NCBI GenBank assembly: GCA_030789695.1
Contig: CM061133.1
Location: 99,901,128-99,965,127, forward strand
DNA: 64,000 nucleotides
Reading direction: 5' to 3'
Source: Scilla litardierei
Taxonomy: Eukaryota > Streptophyta > Magnoliopsida > Asparagales > Asparagaceae
How positions within the stretch are numbered: position 1 is the first letter of the stretch; the number at the start of each line of letters is the position of its first letter. Made by a program: the position numbers and the translations under genes. The notes below the pieces were generated by a model. It was not told where the DNA came from. It did not search any database and was given only the letters and a program-made list of their open reading frames with translations. Positions 22,843 to 33,924 of this stretch are shown in pieces.

Positions 22843-23063
22843 TTTTCTAACCCACAAAAATTCTTAACCCAAATTCATATGATTCTGATGAGAAAGGTGG
22901 TGGGCGAGAAAGTGGATTTGATTAGATAACAGGGAAACACAAGATGGGGACCACTCTCCCAAGATCTAAAACTAGAAATCTACTCCAACTCATATTTCTA
23001 AACTCTACCTTTCATCTCCATTTTCTTTATGCCTAAGATTAGCCCCCTTCCATCCTATATATA

Positions 23064-23448
23064 TAGGGCAATCTTCGGGTGCGAAAAACCCCGTGCGAAA
23101 GCCGTGCGAAATCTTTTTTTTATTATTTTTTTGAACTTTTTTTTTTCAAAAAAAAATTTTTTGCTGTTTAATCCATACAAATATATACCCCAGGGAAAAT
23201 AATGGGTGAACCCGTTGGGCATTAGAGCACACATCCACCCGTTACAAATTTAACGGTCTCAAAACGTGCGAATTTGATGAAATGCCTTGATCGAAGGCCA
23301 AATGACATTATTTCTCAACCATTATTTTTTGAGGGGGGTATAACAACATATAATGAGGGTGGAAAAAAGAATTTTTGAAAGAAAAATTTCAAAAAAAAAA
23401 CTAAAAACATTTTCGCACGGTGCGAAATGTTCTCACATGAAGATTTAC
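23064..23448. mobile_element. Foldback MITE 1, GTGCGAAA-rich
   Basis: The arms are imperfect inverted repeats. The left has AATCTTCGGGTGCGAAAA and CCGTGCGAAAG and the right, read on the minus strand, has AAATCTTCATGTGAGAAC and CGCACCGTGCGAAAA. They share TATACCCC and AAAATAATGG words nearer the centre. It sits in a TA-rich site of the 3' LTR. Transposase-free and about 385 bp. Confidence 0.7.
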
Positions 23449-23466
23449 CATATATATATATGGGTA

Positions 23467-23855
23467 AAGTGTTCCTAGGGTGACTCCTTAGATTTAATCT
23501 AAGGAGTCGCCCCCATTTTCCCCATATCCCACATTTTTTTCGGAATTTTTTTTCATGGGGTTGTTGTTCACCTCATGGATGATCAACATACCAAAAACCA
23601 ATTCATTCCAATACTTTTAGAGCCCACATCTACCCCTTGCAACTTCATGGGTTTTCAGCACGTTTTCAGACCGTTGAAGTTGCAAGGGGTAGATGGTGGC
23701 TCTAAAAGTATTGGAATGGCTTGATTTTTGGTATGTTGATCATCCATGAGGTGAACAACCCCATGAAAAATAAAATCCAAAAAAATTGTGGGATATGAGG
23801 GAAAATGGGGGTGACTCCTTAGATTAAATCTAAGGCGTCACCCTATGAACACTAT
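23467..23855. mobile_element. Foldback MITE 2, 181-bp near-perfect arms
   Basis: The arms at 23467-23647 and 23675-23855 are almost perfect reverse complements with a 27-base loop. Each arm starts AGTGTTC.TAGGGTGAC and contains a smaller palindrome (CCTTAGAT TTA ATCTAAGG). It is flanked by TA runs (23450-23462, 23858-23878). If transcribed it would form a long hairpin, a typical source of small RNAs. Confidence 0.9.
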
Positions 23856-23994
23856 ACCATATATATATATATATATATGGCCAAACTTCACATACTTACA
23901 AAATTGCCCATTGGGCCCCAAATTATGAAGTTGCCTGGGCCCCAAAACTACTCAATTCCCACTAGTGTGGATACAACCCTCATTCCCAACATTA

Positions 23995-25821
23995 CCCAAC
24001 TTGCCCGGGATTTCAATTATCGCATCCAAGAACGGGATGTTTAGTCTAATCCCTCGCAAGTACTCCAGAAATTTAGCAAACTTCTTCTCCATCTTGGCCA
24101 TCGCCAACCGTTGTAGAAACGGTATGGGTGGCATATAGGTTCGCTCCTTTTGAGGTTTATACGCTTCAGATTTTTCTTCATTATTTGCCGTCTTGGGGCT
24201 CTCTTCTTCATTAATTTGCTCTTTTTCAACCGAAATTTCCTTCCTTTGGTTTTTGGCTTGAACCATAGCGGGATTGGTATCCTTCCCGCCTCCCGTAGTC
24301 ACCGTCACTACCGCATTGATGTGGCTGGTGTTGCTCCTCGGGTTTTGCTCCGGTTGAGCCGGCAATTATTGTTGAGCCTTGTTGAGAAGAGTTATTTGCT
24401 CCGCCAATTGTGCCACAATAGTATTGAGAGAAACTTGGCCCGCCATCAATTTCGCATTGATCTTCTTTTGCTCGGCCATAAACTCCTCAACTCTAGCTGC
24501 ATGCTCAGATCTTGGTGGTGCCGGTGGAGGATTTTGTGGTCTCCATCCTTGATTATATCCGGGGGTCTATAAGGCCACGCCTGTTGCCTTGGTTGATATT
24601 GGTGTTGTTGGGACAGCCTTTGTTGATACGGTTGTTGAGTGGGCTGGTCTTGCTGTTGTTGAAGTGGTGGTTGTTAATGAGGGGGAGTCCATGCTCCCTC
24701 ATTGTTGGCATAAGAAAATCTGGGGTGACCCTTGGTGGCCGGGTTCACCCAATAACCGTTGTTACCTCCACCGGCGACATATTGCGTTTGCTACATGGCT
24801 CCTTTATTTTACTCGCTTCCAACTCCAACAAACATGACTTGGCCTTGATCTTGCCAATCACTCGTGCTCCCATCGGATGTCGATGTGTTATGCACTCCAT
24901 ATGAATCGTACATCTCTTTTCAATCCTCTCCACAACCTTGGAGAGAGAGTCAAACTTTGTGGTCAACTCCGCCACTGCCTTTGCTTCATATATACTTGCC
25001 GGCTTCGAAGATGATGACGATTGGCATCTCTCGTCGGCACATTGCTGATTGTTGGAGGCCATCTCCTCTAGCAATGTCGTGGCATCCTCCGGCGTCTTTG
25101 ATAGAATAGCTCCGTTGGCCGTGGCATCGATTATCATCTTTGTGTCTGGCCGCAATACATTGTAGAAACTGTTCACAAGCTCACAATCGTCGATGCTATG
25201 GTGAGGGCATTGATGTTGGAGATCTTTAAACCGCTCTCACGCTTCATAGAGAGACTCTTGGGACCCTTGCTTGAAAGACATCAAAGAGTTTCTTATCTTT
25301 ACGGTCTTGGATGACGGGTAAAATTTGTTGACGAACGCACTCGCTAGCTCGTCCCAAGTGGTGAATGTCCCATGAGCTTGCGTCCTTAGCCAATATAAAA
25401 CCTTGTCACGAAGAGTGAAAGGGAAAAAACGCAATCGAATAGCATCCACCGGCACATTCGGCATCTGAAAAGTGGCGCACTTTGCCAAGAACATTTGTAA
25501 GTGATAATGCGGGTTCTCTTGAGAATTCCCGTGGAAGGTGTCTTGTTGCATCAGCACAATAAGCCCCGTCTTCAGTTCAAAATTCTTGTCAGCCGCCAAC
25601 TCCGGCATAAGCATGGATGAAGTAGCCGACTTGTTCGGGATAAGCCTCTCCCAGATGGAGACAAACCTAGCGGTCCACCGTAATCGCTCATCTCTGGTTT
25701 CCTCCGCCATTAGGTTCTCCTCTAGAATTGATCTCTTTTCTGCTCTCAGTTTCCTTGCTGTGCGCTCGATCTCGGGATCAAATAGCATGTCTTCTTCGGA
25801 TGCTCTCGACCTCGTGTTCAT
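23995..25821 (-). pseudogene. Athila-like gag, with truncated 3' side
   Basis: The start (MNTRSRASEEDMLFDPEIER, 25821) and the capsid-like core (FTLRDKVLYWLRTQAHGTFT, WDELASAFVNKFYPSSKT, MSFKQGSQESLYEAWERF) match the retrotransposon gag domain of Athila/Tat elements. The next frame (from about 25176) continues with FYNVLRPDTKMIIDATANGA and DATTLLEEMASNN. After a Gln/Pro-rich stretch, 24365-23995 encodes an acidic, Lys/Glu-rich segment and the PFLQRL / FLDAIIEIP motif before the protease. A stop near 25237 and frame changes break it. The sequence ends abruptly at the 3' LTR of the host element near 23991, so protease and pol are lost. Confidence 0.8.
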
Positions 25822-25937
25822 GTACAGAAAAAGAGAAACTAGAAAGATTTGTTAGCGTAATAGAGGAATAAAAGAAAGGATAAAAATAAAATAAAGAAGA
25901 AAAATAGCTAGGTAAAGAAAATAAAATACCATCGCCT

Positions 25938-25957
25938 CCCCGACAATGATACCAAAA
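25938..25957 (-). other. Degenerate primer binding site, Asp tRNA type
   Basis: The minus strand reads TTTGGTATCATTGTCGGGGA. Athila/Tat elements usually have a close relative of this sequence, complementary to aspartate tRNA (TGGCGCCGTTGCCGGGGA). The differences are mostly C-to-T changes at former CpG or CG-rich positions, as expected from methylation decay. Confidence 0.7.
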
Positions 25958-25960
25958 ACT

Positions 25961-27649
25961 TGTTCGACCCCCGGATACATGCCTCGGGGGTGCGATGTAG
26001 CTTTACCGCAAGTGCACGGTTAAGTGGCAAGCGTGTATCGAATCACAAGGAGGACGAATGACGGAACTCTACTTCAATTACTAAGCTACTGGGTGGAAAA
26101 TCGTTTGAGAATGGATGGTGTCACAATGGTTCGAGTATCAATGCAAATTCAATATAATAAAGATGTCTATGGCTAGGGAATCCCCACCATGGATTTTCAA
26201 GTGATCAACGTGAGTTATGAATTACCATGCAATTAAGCTTGATTTAAGGTGAACTTGCCACAACTAATTGGAGAACCGGCACACGTTGTCGCACTACGCA
26301 AGTCTATAGCAATCTGAACTAGAGCCTTGCTGTCGTACAAGCCTAATCCAGACCACTAGCATTAAGACTGGCAATTATGTCCAATCCCAACTCAAGCTTG
26401 CTGTCGCGCAACTTGAGTTCGGATCTAGATCGTGATAGTTCGTACTCGTTCACCGTCGTGCAATAAATATGAGTATATGAGAAAATTAAATGCTAGCTTT
26501 GGTCGCTGTCGCGTATCAAATCTAGGGAATTTCGATTGTAATCCTAAATCGAATATCTAGGGCTTTCCTTATATCAAGATCCTCTGTCGAACTCACAAGA
26601 TCCAAAAAAAATCTCTATCTATCCGTAGTAAATCAATCAAGATCTAACCTTTCTAGCAAGCCCAATATCATAGCAATTCAATAAATCTCATAAATCAAAC
26701 ATTAGATCCATAGAGTTCATCCCCTTGCCCTAGAGCAAAGGAACTACTCGCAAATCATATTAGAAATCGATAAGAAAGCAAGATCAACAATAGAATTCAT
26801 CATGCAATCAAGATTCAATAAGAGATATAACATAAAAATCAAAACTTGCAAGAGGTCAAGACAAACCAATGTCGCCACGAAGCTTTAAGTAGAAAATTAA
26901 GATCAAATCTTCAATCTCTCGCGAATACAAAAGCTTAATTAGAACTAAAAACTCAAGAAAAACTATTCTAAAAAGTCTATCTGCTCTCCCCAAGGGCTGG
27001 AGACAAAAATGGGCTTAAATACATACCCAAAAGAAGCAAAAATATACAGACCAAACTGCCCATGCACCGCCAGAAACCCTAGTTTTCCCGACTGGCTGTC
27101 TGCACTACTCGGCCGAGTGAGAAAGCTACTCGGTCGAGTGAGACAGTCTGCAGATCGCTCCAAAAACAGAGAAGTCGCCTTGGATGTCTTCAAAATCTTT
27201 GTCTCCACTCGGGTGAGTGGAGTTCTTAATCGGCCAAGTGGAAGTCACCATGGCACTCAGGCTGGTAGATATCGTCGTATCAGCTTTACTCGGCCGAGTA
27301 AGCTGCTTCACTCGGGCGAGTGAGTTTGCCTCGCACGGCCGAGTGGCCTGTTTCAGAACTCCTTTCTTCTCCTACTCGCTTCCTCGTCGATTCTTTCGAC
27401 GTCCTTCTTCTTCCACTCATCCTCCAGCGTCGTTAACTCTCCGACAAGAACATGGGCGACGTTCCGACACGTGTGCAAGTCATCTAGCTCCAAATTGCCA
27501 CCGATTGCTCCATATCTCCTGAAATCAGACAAAAACAAGAAATAGTGAAATGTATTGCAATATCGTGAAATAATCGTGAAAATCGCGATATGAGCAATCG
27601 AGATGGCATGCGAATATGCGAAAATAAAGTGTAAAATATGAGCCTATCA
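25961..27649 (-). repeat. Athila-like 5' LTR, 1.69 kb
   Basis: The minus strand begins TGATAGGCTCATATTTTACA at 27649 and ends TCGAACA at 25961, directly followed by a primer-binding-like site. A TG start, CA end and this start sequence are typical of Athila/Tat-group LTRs. Within it, at 27090-27350, the words CGGCCGAGTG and CACTCGG recur about eight times. It is inserted in the gag region of the short-LTR element. Confidence 0.75.
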
Positions 27650-28290
27650 GTCGCCCGAAACTTCGCCGGCGCCTGCGCCTGCGACGCCCGAAAATACTCG
27701 CCGTCGTCGTCCCTCGCTTTTTCCGGCGGCGTCAGCATCTGATGGCCACGACGATGGCTCATCTGGGTTCGCCCAGAGGAGGGGGTTGAGATGGTCGTGG
27801 CGGTGGTACAAGATGTCGTCGGAGCCGCCACCAACGCTCGATGTGCATCGCCGCTCTCTTCCGAGGATTTGCCCGCAACACAGAGGCCCCAAGAGGCTTG
27901 TCGGATCTGTTGTGGCCCTTTGGGGGGTCGTCGTGGCCGGCGAGGCCATCTGGGGGGGCCGGAGAGGCTCTCTGGGGGGTCACCGTGGCTGCGGCAGTCT
28001 TCTGGGGGGTCGTCATGTCCGCTGCACCCTCATGTGGCTCGCCGTGGCTGCGGCGATCTGCTGGGGAGCGCCGTGGCTGCTGAGGCCCTCTGGGTGCGCC
28101 TGGAGTCAGATTTTGTTCGTCGGCCTCTTCTCCCTCCACGGCTTCCCTCCACTCCCGAAAGAGTTGCTTCACAGACTTTTCTGACGTCGAAACCTTCGCC
28201 AGAAGAGTTTTCAACATCCTCGATGTTGCCGCCTTCATGGATTGTATCTCCGCCAACATTGCTAGCAGCATTTTCTCTTGCCACATTGAT
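27650..28290 (-). pseudogene. gag-like leader protein of the short-LTR element
   Basis: An open minus frame from about 28290 begins near MWQEKMLLAMLAEIQSM, contains a helical segment (residues about 10-65, LLAKVSTSEKSVKQLFREWR) and then a Pro/Gly/Arg-rich low-complexity region rich in PQRA and PPKG motifs. Position after the primer site and the helix-plus-basic composition fit an N-terminal Gag of a plant retroelement, but I recognise no named domain. The frame is cut by the Athila LTR at 27649. Confidence 0.5.
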
Positions 28291-28300
28291 GAAGATCTGA

Positions 28301-28312
28301 GCTCTGATACCA
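28301..28312 (-). other. Primer binding site, initiator-Met tRNA
   Basis: TGGTATCAGAGC on the minus strand begins 5 bases after the LTR end (28318). It is complementary to the 3' end of plant initiator methionine tRNA, the usual primer for minus-strand DNA synthesis. Confidence 0.85.
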
Positions 28313-28317
28313 ATTAA

Positions 28318-28602
28318 TGAGAAGGGTGGTGGAGGAGAAAGTGGATTTGATTAGATAACTGGGAAATACAAGATAGGGGCCTCAATTCGAGAGGATGGCC
28401 ACTCTCTCATGATCTAAACCTAGAAATCTACTCCTAACTCCTATTTCTAAACTATACATTTCTTCTCCGTTTTCTTCATGCCTAAGATTAGCCCTCATCC
28501 CTCATATTTATAGGGCCAAACTTCACATACTTACAAAATTGTCCATTGGGCCCCAAAACTACCCAATTGCCACTAGTGTGGCTACAACCCTTATTCCCAA
28601 CA
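28318..28602 (-). repeat. 5' LTR, 285 bp
   Basis: The minus strand begins TGTTGGGAATAAGG and ends CTTCTCA, with TG...CA termini. It shares long blocks with the copy at 22889-23991, including CACATACTTACAAAATTG, TTGGGCCCCAAA and AGTGGATTTGATTAGATAAC. The promoter presumably lies near the TATAAATATGAGGG stretch (minus, around 28510). Confidence 0.85.
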
Positions 28603-30239
28603 TATTCATATCATTTGAGTCAGTTATGGATCGATGCAAGTCGTTAATGTCTTCAAGCATACATCAACAAGAGCTATCTTGAAATGTCTTAATGACACAT
28701 ACACATTGACTTTGAATACCAGTAACAACACACATTTACCCAAAATGAGATCCACCTTGATAAGACACAATCTTGATATTAATATAGACAGCTTGTCAGA
28801 GGATCCAACTTGTAGTAGGATCTAATCTTAATAATTCACACCCAAGCAAGCTTTAACAGAACCCACTTTACTCACTCTCATCCCTAGTCTCCTTATAAGC
28901 TTATATGCTAGAATCATGTCCTACATGAGAACTCTCTAGTTAGTAATGGGAAGAAATTTCATGACAAATTTATATCATTATGACCAGAGCTAATCCCCAC
29001 ATGACACCACATCCAAATAAAACCAATCACAATATGTGAAACAAAAATGATCTTAAGGAGACTTTATTCCATCTAATTTTCTTTGTCATCCTCACATGGA
29101 CTGAGATTACGACACTTCTATTCCCTCTCATGAAACCCAAATGCCCCTTAGTCAGATTATTCGGTATCACACCTCGCTTCTCGAAAACGTGACAGTTTTA
29201 CATGCAAAGCAGATCATGTTATTTACCAGTGAAAATAAAATAAGATAAAGCAGAAATGTACCAACAAAACGTATCCGTATAAATTGTCGTAAAACTCCAC
29301 GTACTGCACAGAAGAGGCTAAAGCTAATCCTCGTACACTGAGACCTCCGCGTACTCTTGTTCTGTACTTAACGCAAACAAAAAACAAGCACCACTAGCTT
29401 AGAATTAATTATATCTAATCCAAGCATGCGGTAAATGACAGGTATTATGAAACTACTAAGTGATAAGAATATAACTTCTTTACTAATGATTCAATGTTAG
29501 CAGTATTACATATGATTCTGTGTTGTAAATATTCTAGTTCATGTGATTATTTAATTGTATCAATCTTAGGCCGTGATTCATACTGGAGAGTACGATATAT
29601 TACCCAAAGTCCACCTTGTACCACGGGCGAGCTCACCCGAGCCGAGTCCAAAATAAAAACAGAAAGGGACTCTAGATCCCTTCGATGGGCCTAAACAGAC
29701 ACATGAAAGGAGACCCGTCATGTAAACAGGATCCAACCAAATACGGTCCGAAAACATGGCTCCAGTCACTCACGCACTCTCTTTAATATGAGTTACCTCA
29801 AAACTTCGTGAGTTTGAAATGTGACTTCGTTTTAAATACTTAGTTCGGTGAAGTATTGAGGGACTATAACTATTGTTATATTGTTTTCATAATTTACATG
29901 TCATAAGTTGGTGCGTCAGGAATATTATCAAAATTGTAATAGTTGTAGTTAGAAGTGTCATTCTAACTGATTCATGCACGTATTTATTATTATTGAGACA
30001 AAGTCTCTCAAAAGTACATATGTAACATCATTGTAAATATGTGTAGTTAGGGATTCTATGAGTAACTAATTATTCATAAGATTCATAGTTCCAACAATGT
30101 CCAGGACTTAAGTATCCATTCCCAACAAGTCCAACTTGTGAGAGCACAATTATATACATAACCTAGCCTAACTATGCAATTTATTGGTGTCAAATAAAGT
30201 TATTATACTAATTGCATGCTATAAATTTCACAATAATTT
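28603..30239. other. Anonymous sequence, nothing recognised
   Basis: No reading frame here resembles a known family and I see no repeat borders. Short open stretches at 28634-28825 and 29494-29769 have no recognisable motif. The stretch may be old intergenic DNA. Confidence 0.5.
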
Positions 30240-31710
30240 AGGGGACAGTGTTGAGTATTACTCAAGAACACTAGTTCCAGCTTTATCACATAAATTAATT
30301 AAAAACTGAAATATAATAAAAACTGAAATTTTGTTTTTGCAGAAATTGATTTTAAGCAATTGTGGGATTAGATTTTTAACATGCGACAACTCAGAAAATT
30401 CCAAATTTTTGGCCTAAGCCAACAGGACAGCCCAACAGAAGGGAACAGTAACCCAAGCCTACAAGCCAAAACAGCAAGGCTCAGGGCCAGCAGAGCAGCA
30501 AAAGCCCAAGCTAGCTAAAAAAGCCCAGACAACCTACAGAACAAGACCTAGATGGCACCAAACAACCTTGCAAGGAAGGGCCAAAGACCAAAAAGGGCAA
30601 ACGGCAAGGGCAAAAAGCCCAATGGAACCAAACAACCCCGCAAGGAAGGGCCAAAGACCAAAAGGGACAAACGATAAGGGCAAAAGCCCGATGGAACAAA
30701 CAGCAAGGGCCAATGCCCAAATAATAACAGCAAGACAAAACCCCAATGAACCAGTCAGGAGTGCAGAAACCCAATGGAATAAGCCATCTTCGGTGAACAG
30801 AAACCAGCCGTCAAACGACAACCAATGGGGCAAAGCCGTGCAATCAACAAACAGAGATGGGCAAGGCCTTAATTCTCACAAGAAAAAGATCCCTTCAAGA
30901 TCCACATGAATCATCACATCCCATAAGTAATTCATGCTTAAAGAATCGCAAACAATTCATAATGCAATCAACCAAAGAATCTTATATAGCATGCATGAAA
31001 ATTATTTCCAATACATAATAATTTCCCTCAAAAAGATTTCAATTTAATTATATAAATTGAAATAGAAATTGGATCAGAAATAATTTACCATGCACCGAAG
31101 ATGGCCAAAAATCACATTGATCCCCACCCAAGCCCTCCATATATTGTTGTTGCTTGATCCACAAGGAGGAAGCGAACTAATCAAGCTCAGAAAGAGATCG
31201 GAAACCCAATTCCGAAGAATTTAATTGGGGAATTTTTAGATGAAGAGAAAAATATTTTCGCATACCAAAAATCCTAGAAAACAGTAGAAACATATATAGA
31301 AGCGTAGATGTGCAACAGAAGAAAAATGTGTGAGCCGTTAACACTGAGGAATATGATTTGCGTCGGATTTCTCGCAGAGGAGAGGGTTTTCGTGCCGTAA
31401 AAGGAAGAGGAGCCAGCGATTTATCTGTTGAAGAGAAAGAAGCTAGGTTTCATTTGAGTTTGGGAGAAACTTTTGGTTGGGCAGAGGGAGTTTTAGGAAG
31501 GGGTGGGCCTTTGGGCCTTGTTTAAATAAGAAAGAATGATTTTAAGAATAAAAGAGAAAGAAGAAGGGGAGAGGGCTTTTAGCGAGTTGGGCCGGGAAAA
31601 GGGGAGGAGAAAAAGAAAAGAAAGAGAAGAAAAGAAAAGAAATAAATAAGAATATTATAAAACATGCAGAAAATTCCAATATTCTTGTTTAAAATTTAGG
31701 GCATTACACC
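30240..31710 (-). repeat. Possible LTR or LTR fragment, 5' end at about 31710
   Basis: The minus strand begins TGTAATGCCCTAAATTTTAA near 31710, a start shared by many plant LTRs (TGTAAYGCCC). Downstream are purine-rich runs (31540-31650) and a low-complexity region with tandem repeats. I could not find the other LTR end, a primer binding site or a target duplication, so solo LTR versus truncated element is undecided. Confidence 0.4.
30562..30705. repeat. Two-copy tandem repeat, about 69 bp
   Basis: Units beginning near 30562 and 30631 share GCAAGGAAGGGCCAAAGACC, AAGGGCAAA and AGCCC.ATGGAAC. Shorter related phrases (AACCCAATGGAA, CAGCAAGGGCCAATGCCC) extend the pattern to 30780. The region is open in several frames because of its composition; I do not regard it as coding. 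Confidence 0.75.
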
Positions 31711-32105
31711 TGGTGAGATTACATACCATTGATTATGAGTTCTTCCATGTATGGTAATTCTCAATCTGCACATCCTTATCTCTCCACAATGTTCCCCTAG
31801 AATCATTACCAACGGGTCAAAAACCTACCCTCCACATTCTATCCTGTATAAAACACTAGAGAATCCAAACTGACTTAACTGAATGTAGAACAACCGCTCA
31901 TATTCATTGGTTAACTTGCCCTAACTATTCACTAGTGAGTTTATAACTTATGGTTATATGCTCATTGTTTATTCTGGTTTATAATTGTTTTCATGCTAGC
32001 ATGTATTAACTATTGGTTTGAACTTCAAAAATAGTTGTAACTGAAATCAGTCTAGTTCAATCGGTACAAAGGATGACAAATTGGGCACAAGAAGGCTAAC
32101 CTAAT
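31711..32105. other. Anonymous sequence, nothing recognised
   Basis: No gene or repeat is recognisable between the possible LTR and the next DNA element. Confidence 0.45.
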
Positions 32106-32109
32106 ACAA

Positions 32110-32910
32110 TCACAATTTGAGACATGAATGAGCACCGATATATCGGTATCAGTGGCTAAATGATATGATATGACATTCTATATTGGGTTTCAATATTTGA
32201 CCTGATATCATGCCATATCAGACGATGTGCCTAATAAATCAACCGATAATATATCGACTGATTGTAAAAAATTCTTAAGTTGGTGTGTGATTTATTTTCT
32301 AGTGTTATATAATCATTTTAATACTTGATATATTTTTTATTTTTTATTTTATAATGTTATATAATCAGTGTAATATTTGGTATATGTTTTATTTCCTCAT
32401 CATTCCGCTCGTTATGTTGACAAATTGCGCATTTCTTAGAATCTTAATTTTTTATAGATATTTTTTTTGGATACATCGGAATGGATGTCAAGTTAAAAAA
32501 TATTGGTAGATATTTTTTAATTGGATATTTTTTATAGATATTTTTTAATTGGTAGGTCAAGTTAAAAAATTTTGCATCCATTCAATAACATGTAAGTAGT
32601 GACTAATTGATTAGACACAACTATAGTAATTCATTCTTACTGTTAAAGTTTTTTGACACATTTTAATTTAAATTATATTTTATTATTTTGTACGAAATGT
32701 GTCTATGTGATGGGTGATCCTATTGATGATATTTTCATGAAATAATTAAATATGAAATTTTAATATGTTATAACTATTCTTTAGCTAGTAAGATTTGTAT
32801 GTTTATAATATCCAATATAAACAATATAATATTTACATGTATCCTTGATATATCCCCTGATATCCGATATTCAATATGAAATATTATATATTTAAAACAC
32901 TACATGCACA
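32110..32910. mobile_element. DNA element remnant with CGATAT-rich ends
   Basis: The left portion has ATATCGGTATCAGTGGC, GATATCATGCCATATCAG and ACCGATAATATATCGACTG (32130-32270). The right portion has TGATATATCCCCTGATATCCG (32848-32870) and ATTCAATATGAAATATTATA. A closely similar right end occurs at 21470-21570. The AT-rich middle is non-coding. This is the smallest copy of the CGGCCGATA-type family in the window. Confidence 0.5.
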
Positions 32911-33528
32911 TATAAGTTTAAGCTGATATTGGCCATAGGCCATAGGGTATTTTAGTTTGAGTCAAGTGTCAATGAAAAGATACATTTTACAATTCCCACC
33001 TAAGATCAGAACATGCATTAATTAACAAATAGCTTTGCTATCCTTACAGAGATCACATGTTTACATAATATTAATAAGAATTACAATGAAGAAACACTTC
33101 TCTTAACTCTTCCCGCCTAATTCCTACAATACAGTAGAATCTCTTAGAATCTAAGCAAATTTTTGCTCCACTACTATCTTGCAAGAAATCAAAGCTCTCT
33201 ATCTTTTTTCTTACTTCTCTTTTACAATAATGGCTACCCTTCATTATAGCTTTTAGTTTCTTGATTCCCAAGTCTTCCAACAAATTCTAGCTATATGAGA
33301 TAGAAGTTTCACGATTTTTTTCATTATAATTTTATATATTAGATTTCTCATCAACCCAATTTTTTTAATAGCGACCAGCCAAAATTGAGCACATTGCACA
33401 CTCATAGAAGAATGCTAATTCTATTGAAACTCAACCTCTCAAAATTATTTTATTTGAAATCTACGTATATTAGAAATTCTAACTCTGATTTCGGTTGAAA
33501 CTAGAATCTTGTTCGAGTTAGGACTCAA

Positions 33529-33924
33529 GTGGACATCATAACATGCCTGAGTTGTTCGAGGATTGACTTCGCCCAAGGCACCACTCGAATAATCTTAGAC
33601 TCATTGGAAAGTTTACAAAATAAACTTTCTAAAGATATATGTCTAATCTCTAGATTTGGTCTATACACAAGTCAACAACTCCTTGAATTTGTTCCTTCTA
33701 TGTTGATCTCCTTTCTTCACCATTTCGGTCCAAACTTTTTAACAGACACTTCAAATACTTTAGAAGACACCTCAAATACTTTAGAACCTGAATTTGATGA
33801 GTTACTCTTACAATCTTCACATTGGCTTAAATTTTCTTCATCTCTTGTTTCAACAAACCACACATGTCGCATCATTACCACCTTCTCACGGTTATTATTG
33901 GATACTCAACCTCTCTCAATATGC
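33529..33924 (+). other. Open frame of unknown function, interrupted by retroelement
   Basis: An open frame of 132 codons ends at a TGA formed by the first bases of the LTR at 33925. Without the insertion the frame would run on for another dozen codons after the second target duplication (from 40124) before a stop. It is rich in Ser, Leu and Thr, has a short internal repeat (TSNTLEDTSNTLE) and no motif I recognise. Upstream, 33000-33520 is AT-rich. It may be a fragment of an old gene or a chance frame. Confidence 0.25.

Larger units (their letters stand above)
22889..23991 (-). repeat. 3' LTR interrupted by two foldback MITEs
   Basis: The outer parts (23880-23991 and 22889-23062) align with the intact LTR at 28318-28602. 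The break falls in the TATATATAGGGCC stretch. The inserted 0.8 kb consists of two palindromic elements. This LTR also has a small internal duplication near 23920-23945 (GGGCCCCAAA twice). Confidence 0.85.
22889..28602 (-). mobile_element. LTR retroelement with 285-bp LTRs, heavily invaded
   Basis: A 285-bp LTR at 28318-28602 (minus strand TGTTGGGAATAAGG to CTTCTCA) recurs at 22889-23991, where it is expanded by two MITEs. A primer binding site for initiator-Met tRNA (TGGTATCAGAGC) follows the 28.3-kb LTR, so this is the 5' LTR of a minus-strand element. A gag-like reading frame follows. The rest of the body is replaced by an Athila-like element from 27649 to about 23995. The lineage is uncertain because pol is missing. 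The flanks are similar but I could not confirm an exact 5-bp target duplication. Confidence 0.75.

Noticed and set aside
22884..28607. Target duplication for the short-LTR element
   Set aside because: The flanks (TCTGA before 22889 and TATTC after 28602) do not match exactly, although both contain a similar TTCATAT phrase nearby.
30511..30909. Hydrophobic minus-strand open frames resembling a repeated membrane protein
   Set aside because: The pattern comes from a 69-bp tandem repeat in a probable LTR; the hydrophobic runs have no start context or family similarity.
30240..31710. Solo LTR with defined ends
   Set aside because: Only the TGTAATGCCC end is convincing; no matching CA end with a CCTGG or similar duplication could be found, so I list it as a possible LTR only.
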